Below, in pieces: positions 1-11,166 of a DNA stretch of 64,000 nt. Positions within the stretch are counted from its first letter, which is position 1, and the number at the start of each line of letters is the position of its first letter. Below the pieces are notes generated by a model. That model saw nothing but the letters and a program-made list of their open reading frames with translations, did no database searches and was not told the origin of the DNA. This DNA is from Tanypteryx hageni (lineage: Eukaryota > Arthropoda > Insecta > Odonata > Petaluridae), in the NCBI GenBank assembly GCA_028673005.1, contig CM054117.1, positions 31,096,561-31,160,560 on the forward strand, read 5' to 3'. The translations under genes and the position numbers were made by a program.

Positions 1-55
1 CTTTTTGTCTCACGACTCAAGTAGATGGAGAGGCAACTTAAAGAAAAAAAAAGGT

Positions 56-712
56 TGTTTCCATAACCAGGTAGAAGGTATACAAAGTGACGGTAGAGCT
101 GTCGATGGTGAGAAAGAAATGGTACTAAAATGTAAAATGCTACCAATGTGTGGCATATGCCTACTTGGCCCCTGGGTTGTAATGGTTAGAATCCTACTCG
201 CCTGCTGCTCGTAAGGGCAGCAGGCACGAATCCTGGAAAGTAGGATTTTTCCAAGGTCACCCGGCCCTCTGTTTATGTGGTTTGAGGAGACCGTGCAAAG
301 TCAGTGTTCCGCCCTTCAGAAGAGACGTTAAGCCGTTGGCCCCCTTTGTTAAGAGTAGGCTAATGCCAGCACCGGGTTTTCCTCCTCCCTTGTGTGTTCA
401 GTGTGGAAGGAGCTATGGCTATAATAATCCAAGAGGTTGATTAGCCAAAAATATACACACACACACTCGGCCCCCAGGTTGGGTAAGTTTGGTTAGGTGG
501 TATTGGTTCCTTCCCATGTTCACTGTGGCCTCCCCTCAAGTTGGTTGGATTCATCTTCTGTGATATTACTCGTAGTACTATTTTCCTTCTTATATTTAGG
601 TACGACGTTTAAGTTCCACTTTTTTGTCTTTCGCCATGGTAGTTCCATTTCTCACCATTGACAGTGCTATCGTCGCTTTGTTTACCTTCCACCTGGTTAT
701 GGAAACAGAACC
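56..712. repeat. inverted repeat arms flanking a SINE (56-125 and 640-712)
   Basis: The left arm starts TGTTTCCATAACCAGGTAGA; the reverse complement of the right arm reads TGTTTCCATAACCAGGTGGA. The two stay alignable for about 70 bases with scattered mismatches. The arms may be ends of one element or two opposed copies of a repeat. Confidence 0.55.
166..450 (+). mobile_element. tRNA-derived SINE, family A, copy 1
   Basis: A tRNA-like head (TTGTAATGGTTAGAATCC A-box-like segment, GGCACGAATCC B-box-like segment) is followed by a body shared with the copies at 3,229 and 51,344 (TTTGAGGAGACCG, GACGTTAAGCCGTTGGCCCC) and an AC-rich tail. Boundaries are approximate. Confidence 0.75.
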
Positions 713-914
713 GAAAAAGATTGACTAGTTTCCGATAACTTGCAATGAAAAACAATGTCCTAAAATCCTGACATTTTTGTAATAGGAGCATTCCATTCCT
801 CATCATTTTCAATATATTTCAGCTGGCTATGCATTGATTGCTCACAATTTCCTTGGGAGTCTTGTGATCCAGCACTGGGTCACGACCTGTACTTTGAAAA
901 ACACTGCTCTAGGA

Positions 915-1703
915 TAGAGGTTGGTAACCTTTTTTACCTGGCAGACCACATTAGAAGCTGCAAATGCTTCAATGGGTTGCATCACAAGTTGTCAATGCTT
1001 TGATGGATCAGATTAAGAGTTTACATCAGAACAACTTTGAGATTCTCTAGCATTATATAAGCAAAAATCAAGTCTAGTGATTTTGTTTGTGCACATTTCA
1101 AAATTGAAGGTTTTGTGGACAATTTTTATCAACAAATATGAATTTTTTAGTTAAATTTTATGATAATCATTGTGGAACATGTGACAAGGTATGCACAAAA
1201 TAAAAGTTAGAAACATGCTTTAAAGAGCATGTACCGCACATTAGACAGCAGAATTAATAAATCAAGTGTAGCAACACACGAATACAATCACCCCATCACT
1301 ATCCACAATTTGACAATGCTAAAATCAGTATACAATGAAAAAAATAGATGCTCACAAGAGCATGTTTATCAACAAATACAAGAACAGAATTACAAATAAC
1401 GATTGCAGCCCTATTCCCCTCTACAGGTTAACCCTTGACCCCCCCCCTCCCTTTCATGCAAACATGTTAAATATCAGACACAAAGCACCATCCCATCATA
1501 CAACATCAGCTACTTATGATGAGAGCTTGGCTCTCAAAACACATATTTAGCATTACTGGTCTATTAAGTCCTAACTTGTATGGTTCCGAGTTAAAATTTG
1601 AAGTTTTTAATTTTACAGATTTATTTTTCATCATACCTTCTCAGTCTGCATAAATAACTCAGGAGTTGCATTTGGCCTGCATGCCATAGGTTGCTGATCC
1701 CTG
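915..1703. mobile_element. hAT-type non-autonomous element (789 bp)
   Basis: Ends read TAGAGGTTGGTAACCTTTT and, from the other side, CAGGGATCAGCAACCTATGG. Flanking 8-bp duplications are CTCTAGGA and CTATAGGA (7 of 8 match). These are hAT features. No transposase is seen. Confidence 0.75.
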
Positions 1704-1848
1704 CTATAGGAGAACATTCCAGAAAAAAGTTCCTCTACCAGCAGATATATGTAAAATTTACTTGCTCGACAAATTCATGGAGTCTTGAAACAGTATCTCA
1801 TGTGACATACTACAAAATCAAATTACTTAATATTGAGACTGTCTATAG

Positions 1849-2141
1849 CAGTGATTCTCAAACTGGGTGCCACGGCACACTGGTGTTCCGCAGTAGATAT
1901 TTAGGGGTGCCACGAAAAACTTTGTTTAGTAAAATCAATGATTTGCATGTGTTGGCGGGTAATTAGGGCAATAATTTTTCTTCTAATAAATTGATTATGT
2001 AGTAGCATCAACAAATGGATGTGTCCAAAGTTTGTAATATCCATAACTAAAAATATATAATGCTTGTCACAAGACGAGTGCCGCAAAACCCTCTTTATCT
2101 TTGAAAGTGTGCCACAGCTCAAAAAAGTTGGAGAACCACTG
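1849..2141. mobile_element. hAT-type MITE (293 bp) with perfect 8-bp duplication
   Basis: Termini CAGTGATTCTCAAACTGGG and (reverse) CAGTGGTTCTCCAACTTTTT, flanked on both sides by GTCTATAG (1841-1848 and 2142-2149). No coding capacity. Confidence 0.88.
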
Positions 2142-2743
2142 GTCTATAGTTTACTAAGCAAAAAGTCCCTATTAACAGAATAGCCACTGTGGCTAATACA
2201 TATATTATCAACCCCAAATCTATAAAATGTCACCACTTTGAATAAAACAAAGATGGCCCAGACATCTAAGTAACAACAAAAAACATGGACTTCCATATAT
2301 ACTAAGGAGTTCTCTCATTGCTAAGATTGTTGATGATCTTTGAAAAGCAAATACCTTGGTTTCCTGAAAAGGATAATGATTTATCTAAGATTCTTGTATA
2401 TTTGTAGTAGAGCATCAAGTCCACATCAGTCATAATAATGCAGGATATTTATCATCCCCACAATTAAGAGAAAAGGTAAAAAATAGTTCGTGTAAGATAG
2501 GATGACCGAGATTCAGTGGACATATACACTCACAAAAGAGCCCCAGTATTTGCAATTGCAACTGTAATATTTTCTTATGCAAATTCTAACCTACATTATG
2601 GAATTCTAATTTCTAGGTAAAGATCTTTTAAAGTTAATGATACTGATGTTTAGTATCTTTAAACAGATTTTTGTTAGTTTAAAGCTTAAAAAAACCATAA
2701 CACTAAAAATGGCCTAAAAATCAACAAATGAAATTTTACAGTA

Positions 2744-3723
2744 CAGTAAGTCCCCTGCATACGAACGAGTTCCGTTCCGAGAGCACGTTCGCAAGTCGAA
2801 TTGTTCGTAAGTCCAGCAAAGGTACAACAAAGGTGTATAAAGTGAAAAAATTGTTAATCCTCGACGCTGATCCTGCATCCACACACTGAGAAGTTTCTCC
2901 ATCTCCTCCTCCACTTTTCCGCACTTCTTCGATATTATTGTGGACATCATCGACCCAGAAGACTTCACGTTTCATGATCTCATCCTTGTTCTTTAGAATC
3001 GTGCTGATGGTTGAACGGTTCATGTTATACGGACCATCTTTTCACCTCGCTCTACTCTCTCAATTATTTTCACTTTTGTTTCAATCGTTATCGCCTGGTG
3101 CTTCTTAGCAGCTACATCACCACTGCTTTTACGCTTAATTCTGAACATCTTGGGCTTGAAATAAAGCACATTAACTCAACGTAAACAGAGATACTGTACA
3201 GCCAAAAGCACAATCACTTGTGTAGGATTTGAATTTGAATGCCCAGCCGATTCACCTCTGTCCTACACACAGTGGGTATCTCAGAGGTAGTGCAATGAAT
3301 AGCCGGGGAAGGGAGAAGGGAAACCCGGTGCCGGCATTTGCCTGCTCTTACGAAGAACACCAGGGGGCTAACAGCTTAACGTCCCTTCCGAAGGACGGAA
3401 CAGCTGAATTTGCGCGGTCTCCTCAAACCACACAAACAGGGGGCCGGGCGACCTTGGAAAAATCCTACTTGTGCAGGATTCGTACCCGATGACTTTTTCA
3501 AGCATCGGGCGAGTAGCAGCCAGCGTCCTAACCACTACACCACCGGCAACCCCTGCTTGTGTAGGATGCACGGACGTGACTGAAAATGTAAACAATAAGA
3601 GCGTGGGTTTTGCGCTCCGCCTAGTGCCAGACACGCGAACTAACTCACTTGCTGCCGCAAAATTTGAAGTTACGCTACAATTTTGTTCGAATCTTTGAAA
3701 GTTCGTATGTAGGGGACTTACTG
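2744..3723 (-). mobile_element. Tigger/pogo-type element remnant with a SINE inserted
   Basis: Inverted ends CAGTAAGTCCCCTGCATACG and (reverse) CAGTAAGTCCCCTACATACG are flanked by TA. On the minus strand, 3,150-3,020 encodes a broken N-terminal piece, MFRIKRKSSGDVAAKKHQAI then TIETKVKIIERVERG, typical of Tigger/CENP-B-like DNA-binding domains. It ends in stops and frame breaks. A SINE lies at 3,229-3,555. Confidence 0.85.
3229..3555 (-). mobile_element. tRNA-derived SINE, family A, copy 2
   Basis: Flanked by a perfect 12-bp duplication, CTTGTGTAGGAT (3217-3228 and 3556-3567). On the minus strand the head reads GGTGTAGTGGTTAGGACGCT with GGGTACGAATCC further on, followed by the family body. 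It is inserted inside the Tigger-type remnant and is therefore younger. Confidence 0.9.
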
Positions 3724-3999
3724 TAATCAATAAACACACATTTCTGAAAGTAGCGTTTTATACTTTTAAAAATGGGTTTTAATGGAATGAAAACATGAAT
3801 GCCAAAAGAGTCATAACATATAGCTTATTTCAAAGTAACCACTGAACTGCATAACTGAAAAATTAATGGAAAATAATTCCAAATAATTCAATCCAAATTT
3901 TAAAAATTGAAGTCCAGTCCTAGAAAATTCAATTTTATTCCAAGAGCCAAAATTAATTTGAATATATACATACTTGAATATGAGATAGAATGGCTCTGA

Positions 4000-6314
4000 T
4001 GAAACTGAATAAAATGTTAAAAATATGAATGCTAATCATTTGTGATGTTATGAAATTTTTTATTCTTCATATTTACAATTTTAATTTCAAAATATCAGCT
4101 CGTTTAAGTAATTTACAATGTTAGTGAATTCCACAGTTGGAACTTGAAACGCCATTCATATTAAATCATATTAGCTACTGACAAGTTATATGCTGGGTTC
4201 AAAGATCCAGAATAATACAGTATAACATAAAATAATTCTTAGTTTAATATGGATAGATAACAATACATTTGATAGATCTATTTTGTGCAAAAGGAAAAAC
4301 TTTTCCTGCATTTAGGTAATCTCATGCAGAACTTTAATTGGATTTGTGCCAGTTGTCTAACAAAGCCAATGAAAAGGTGTTAAGAAATAGTATCTATAAA
4401 ATAGAAAAGAATTTAAAAAGTGGAATTTATTTCAGCAGTGTAGATACACAGGTTGCAAGCTCAATGCTTTTAGGTCTTTTTGTATCAGCTACCATACATA
4501 CTGGGTAAAGTATAATCCATTTTTCACAAGTCAAGCAAAATAAATTTAATACTATAATTCTATCTCTGTGAATAGTTTTGCCCAATCAAAAGCATGATTT
4601 CACATATGAACATGATAATGTAGAAATTGATAGCTGTAAAAGAACAACAAAATAACATTGTATTCATTTTGTACCTTTCAAATACAAAAATTGATTCTAA
4701 ACTAAATATTTAGCATATTTAAAATAATTGTACAAATAATGGAAATACAAAGATAAAATTTACATGTAAAAATGATCAAAACTTAACTTTTTAACAGATA
4801 CAGAGAATACAGTGCTACATCAATTGATTATGATTGGCAGGGCAAAGGCCAACAAATGCAGTGGTTCACAAAAAGATACAAATAACAATATGCAGATAGG
4901 AAATATATTAAACATTTTCTCTTGACAATCACAAAATGCTTGCTGATTTGCTGCCATTAATAATAAGTATCCTACTTATTACCACGTACTATAAGCAATA
5001 CAGGAGTAAAAGCTTTATGAAAACTTGTTCCCCAAGTTACCATTTGTTCCAACAAATTCTCAGGAAATGTTTCTGAAACACTGAACCTTCACTTTTAATT
5101 GCTATCATAATGGCCAATTTCAGTTATTTCAATCAGGGCCAATATGCAATCCATTATTTTTCATAAAAAATAAAACTTTTTCCCCAACAACATAGACCAA
5201 AATAATGGAATGTCAAATTTGTTTACACTTTATACATTTTAATGCAAATAATTTTTATTCCTCCAACAAAAGTTAGTGAACAATGTCACCTTGTAAATTA
5301 TAGCATTTAAGGTGTAACATTCATTTTAATTAATAAGGTACACCCAATATGCAGGAATATGCATACAGCTCAACATCTTCAGACCCATTCTTAAATGCTG
5401 CCTTCCACTTGTATCAATTCACGCGGCAGATGCTTAAAAGGCTAAATATCAGAATAAGATCTTATTATTCATATGCATGTCCACCACCCCAAAGAGCACT
5501 TTCATAAAAAAATATGCATTTAATGCAGAAAAAATTCAATGCTCAACCTCATCACGTTCATATCAAATGTCAACACAATGATGAGTTTAGACGAAACTAA
5601 AATAACATGTTCAGAAGAGCTACTCTCTATCTTGTTGTTGTGTCATTAGTCCCCACACAACTTTGCATTACACAAGGTCTGTGGCATAACCTGAAATTGA
5701 CAACAAATATTTACTATATATGAAATGCACAAAAGGAACCAATGATTTTTAAAAACTTTTGATTTAGTCTAAAAAAATGATTACTATTTGGAGTTGGCAA
5801 GTTCTACAATCTCCACTCACAGCTTTATTATCATCTTTCAGATGTAAATCAATCACTTTTGCTCAAGTCTCCGAAAACTGCCATTAAATCAAGTGCCTAA
5901 CATCAGCTGAACATTGTAGAACCTGACATTTAACTGATAAATTATGACCACTAAATAGATGTTTCAAACTTTGAACTTCAAGACAGGTGACTCATTTATT
6001 CTCGTCAACATATTTAAATAAAAAAATGATCATGTTATCATGAAAGGCTTTTAAAATGTTTACTCATGCATTAACATTATAAATGTTGCTTATTAATACT
6101 AATTGAACACTGACGATGTGAGGAACAAGATGAGGCAGCTTTCATACCCCACTCTGGATGGTGGCAGCAATGCAGGAGGGAGAAGTCCCGATAAAGGGAT
6201 AAGGGCAATAAGGATTAACAGAGGAACGATGAAGGTGTGAAGGAGCCTGAAGAAGAATGGGAACAATATTGTTGGGTTGGTAGGTGGGGATCGAGACCCA
6301 CTCCTCCCCCGTCA
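4000..6314 (-). other. coracle 3' UTR, distal end uncertain
   Basis: The transcript continues below the stop codon into AT-rich, low-complexity DNA with no recognised transposon between about 3,740 and 6,300. Several AATAAA-like signals occur on the minus strand (for example TTTATT on the plus strand near 4,427). I cannot pick the true cleavage site, so the lower bound is nominal. Confidence 0.45.
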
Positions 6315-6530
6315 TCATTGGGATTTCCCAGATGCTGGGGCTTGGTCCGTTGCAGCTTGCTGTTGCTGCTGAATCTCTATCTTCTCAACAGTCAAATCAG
6401 GATTCATTGCAGCAGCTTCCTGGATAGCTTCAGCCAAGGCTTTATCGTGGTCAATTGGATCACCATCAGACTGAATTGTTATTTTCTGTTCCATTCTTGT
6501 TTCCACCACTCCATCACGTTCCGTTTGGTA
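6315..6530 (-). CDS. cora: coracle exon 17 (C-terminal end and stop)
   Basis: 71 codons and TGA (1135-1205). [20 protein letters not shown], then [20 protein letters not shown] and [13 protein letters not shown], the hallmark end of coracle/4.1, followed by a Gln run and a short tail. Two tandem stops (TGATGA) close the frame. Confidence 0.97.
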   Translation of the reverse strand, partial: YQTERDGVVETRMEQKITIQSDGDPIDHDKALAEAIQEAAAMNPDLTVEKIEIQQQQQAATDQAPASGKSQ

Positions 6531-9500
6531 CTATAATATTCAAATTGAATCTTCTTAAGTAACTGTTATACCTTAATGAACATTTTTTGCTTAAATTGAA
6601 AATAATATTACCGTATATACCTGAATATAAGATGAATCTGATTATAAGACGACCCCCATTTTTAACTCCTAATTAAAGGAAAAAATTTATTATGCACACA
6701 GTGACACAGGTTTATTATACCATTGGGTTAAGATAAATTAAATACTCCTTCAGCCATAAAATTAACTTAAAATCACCCAATGCATTTCGCCCACTAAGTG
6801 GGCATCTTCCGGGTGTATGTTGCTTACGACAGTGACCAAAGTCAACTGTCAAGGCAGTTGACTTTGGTCACTGTCGTAAGCAACATACCCCCTGAAGATG
6901 CCCACTTAGTGAGCGAAATGCATTGGGTAATTTTAAGTTAATTTTATGGCTGAAGGAGTATTTAACTTATCTTAATTCAACTTGCCATAAGTGTTTATCT
7001 GAGCATTCAAACAACATACCATTGAGTAATGAACATTGAACCAATTGAAATAAGCAATTTTGATTAGAATTTTCAATTGAATATAATGGAACATTAGAAT
7101 TTCTCATGCAAATTATTTCTCATTAGCACATTTCAATTGTTATTTTCACTTTCACTACTACCAGAATCCCGAAATCCTGTAAGATGGCTTCACTTTCTTT
7201 CATTCCATCCATGTTACCAGCGTGTTTTGTACTCGTGTGATTTATTGTCTTTGTTAAGATTTAATGGGATTTATTTGGATTTATTAACAAACTAATATAT
7301 TGGCAGTTGAGAAACTCGTGTTTTTGCACTTAGGAACAAAACAATAGATGTATTTTTTAAGACTTTTCTTCAGCTCGGACATATTTAAAAAACAAAATCA
7401 ATTAAAGCGAACTGAAAAATCATATACTATGCATTAATGGTTTATAATTAATACCATTTTTTAACATAATTGTCAGAGAGATAATGTATTTATGTATGGA
7501 CGTCAGTCAGCATCCCGGCACGACCTGTGATATCACAAAGTATTGATTTTTTTATTATTTGCCTTTTCACGATTTGATATAAAATGTTAACTTCAACAAT
7601 TTTTTCTTGCAAAATAATGATCACATTAAAATTCTGACTTCAGATTCGTAATCACGTAAAAAAACTGGATAAGATAAAAATTTATTAAAAATGTGAAACT
7701 ACCTCATTCACTCAGTAAGCATCTATCCACAAGTCATGATCGTAAAAACAATATGCCAGGTGCCTATCACTACCTTTGGCTCCTCTGTCAGTCACACTAT
7801 TACACACCGCTCCATTATAAGACGACTAGCGATTTTTCAGCCATAAATATTGGAACAAAACCTCATCTTATATTCAGGTATATATGGTATATACATGGTT
7901 CTTTCTTTACCAGAAAAAATATTAAAACAAAACACCATAAAATCATTTATTATTTATTGAAAAGTATAGCGTGTATTATATAAAAAATCTGATGTGGCCA
8001 CCACATGACTTTCTCCATATATGTAATATTTCTAAAAATTCCAAATAGGTTAAATGATAATAAATATTTCAAGAAACCGCAAGAAAATTTTAAGACTTTA
8101 AAAACAGAAATAAACTCAAACCATAGCCTTCTGATATTGGATATAGCCACAAAGCTCAAACAATTAAGAAAAGAAAAAGGAGCATTACTAAGACGTAACT
8201 AAGCATCAATTGTTAACAATAGTCGTCGGTAGGTGGCATGGTGGTGGCAGCTAAAAATATAAGATATCTCTTAAACAATGCATTATATGGATAAATGGTA
8301 CAAACAAAGGTTGTAGAAAATTAAATTTCCTACAACACTTATTCCAGTACATTTTTACATTTATCAAATATTAACGCAAATATTTCAAAATAACGGATAA
8401 GTGACAGTAAACACCCACTTCCGGTCGACCGATTTTTATCAAATACTAATCAGTTCTTTTGAATTTTATAAAAATGTTAAATATAAAATTTCCTGTTGAC
8501 CTTATTAATAGTTTTTGAGTTAGTGCACTCACAAAAAGCTATCACATACACACACAGACATCATCGAGAAAATGGTCAAAAGGTGTTCAGGGGACCTCAA
8601 AATGTGTATTTCCATTGAAATCTCGATGTCGATTTTTTTCATGAATACAATACTTTCCCCTATACTACGTATTTGGAGAAAGTAAAAATATATTCAACTG
8701 AAGATGTAGTTTAGTGACATAGTAAATATTAAATTAAAATAAGCATGTTACTATTATGCAATATATTATTACTTACAGTAATGGTTTCCACTGTGCGTGT
8801 TTTGCTACTTATTGTCTGTGAACTAACAATCTCTCCTGTTGCTGAATAAAGACCATCATCTGATTCCATTCCCACTTTCCTTGTTTCAGTAACAACCATG
8901 GGCGTGGCTCCTGGGTGAAGTTGACCCAAATTTGAAGCAAGTGAGCTCTTCCCAATAACATGTGCTGAATCAGCAGTTCTATCCTCTCCAACCTGAGAGG
9001 GCTAAGGAAGTTATACTTTTTAATATTATTTGTATGTTAATAATACAACAAGATTTTTAGTAACACAATCATTGTCTGGTTAACTTGGCATAAAAATATC
9101 TGGGTCAATTTGATCTGATTTAGATTTAAATTACTGTAATGAATACTATAGGTTACTCTCAATTACAGAAGGCACAAACTTGCAGGAAGTTTAACATAAG
9201 CTACAACTATGGCAGCAATTTTCAAGATGAATATTTTTCTTATATCATTAATTGTTGAAACTAGACAAAAAAAACTAAGAACAAAAAAATTATGATTCAT
9301 TTTATCAGATATGATGGTATTAAGCAGAAAAACACCAACCATGAAAGGGTTAATACTCTATTATGCAATTTAGTACTTATCATGTTAATCACAGAAGGAT
9401 GGTGTTATGATAAAATAAGTCATACTGCAAAAAATTCATCAAACTGCAGTAAAAATAATATATATTGTAAAAATATGAAATTAAAAGTGAGCAGATTTAG

Positions 9501-10806
9501 GTACAATGTGCCAATCAATGACAAAACAGCAGGTTACATAATCACAAGTTATGAAAAAGTCACAAAACAAAAGTGACAAAATATTAAATCTACATTTTTT
9601 CAATTATTATGAACTCCAAAAAATAAAAATTTGTTGCAGTTGATGGAAGATTCTATTCTACCTTCATTCACAGAAAAAGATTAACACCTAAAGAAAAGTA
9701 TTTAAGCATTATTTCATAAATTGCCTCATTACATACTTTAACAAGATTAGTTTCAAGGGAGAATCGCAATTACAACAAAATCTATATTATAGTTTCATTT
9801 TTTTTACCTCAACGCCATAAGTAAGACCTGCAATTTCTGGTGTCTCTCCCTCAAAGTCCACAGGTGTCCCAGAGTCATTGCTGCTTGAACTAGAGGTGCT
9901 GTTTTTCCTAGGATATTGAGCCTGCATGCGCCAGGCAAGATGTCATGTTATTGGGACATAAGCATTGCAATTAATCAAGAAAGCATTTCTCAAACAGGTG
10001 CCACTGCAGTAGGCCAAAAAGGAATTTAGGTCAAGCATATTTCTCCTTGTACAGGTGAGCCCCACTTAATATGGAGGACGCATTCCTGAGGTCTCCATGT
10101 TAAGTGAAAATCCTTATTTGCCGGGGCACCATAACCTTTAGGCGCCCAGAGGGAAATAACTTCACAAATGGTATTTCTGGACCCACTTAAAAAGCATCTG
10201 AGGCAAAAATAGATCGAGTTCAGTCGGCTGCTGAACTCCTCATTAGTAATTGAATTGAAGCTATCAGTCTGTTGGCGTATTCTTTGTGCCTGCCTTAGTG
10301 AGTTTTTACCCATCCATTATTTTAACAATGAGTGACAAAAAGGATGCTGATCATGTTGAGAATAAAGGTTCTTCCAAACCCCAGGTTACATAGGAATTCG
10401 ATGAATTTATATGAATTTTAAAATAGTCATAGCTCAAGAGGCGGAAAAAACGAACAATATTCAAGCTTCAAAAAAGTATTGTTCCTGAAGTAAATATACC
10501 TACATCTATGTACTATTTTCCAGACAAATGTAATTTGGGGAATGTAATAGAAACCCAAGCATACTATACATACTAGCATTTTAATTCGGCACATATTTTA
10601 ATATTATTATTGAAAAAGTGTGCTGGTTAAGTAAATAAATAAATAAATATACTTTATAAACTTAGCTCTTTTAACACTGATTTTATTGTTAGTCTTACTG
10701 TAACAAATGGGCAAGTTTAAAAGTAAAATCAGTAGCTATTTTTCCTTTTCCCTCAATTTACACTTTTTTCCCAGGTCCCTAGAAAAGTGTAAATAAGGGG
10801 TTTTAC

Positions 10807-10845
<39 letters not shown>

Positions 10846-11091
10846 CCAATCATCAACCTTCTCGTATCACCCTGTCATTCCCTGCCCAGTATGTCACTTT
10901 CTGTTACTCTATCTCCATCGCTGAAGAAGGGCATATGCCCAAAAAGCTTACGAGTGTTTTTCTGTGTGCGTGTTTTCTCTCTTTGACGCCCCCAGCAGCC
11001 TGCCAACTTGGTCCTCAACTTGGTAAGTGTCCACTGGGCTTCCTTCAACACCTTGTTGCCACCCTCATCACTACCTTTTCTTTTCCTTAAG

Positions 11092-11166
<75 letters not shown>

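Noticed and set aside
10763..10808. Pogo-like inverted end TAAGGGGTTTTACTG
   Set aside because: Only one end is present; its partner CAGTAAAACCCC is not in the surrounding 1 kb. Mentioned within the host element only.
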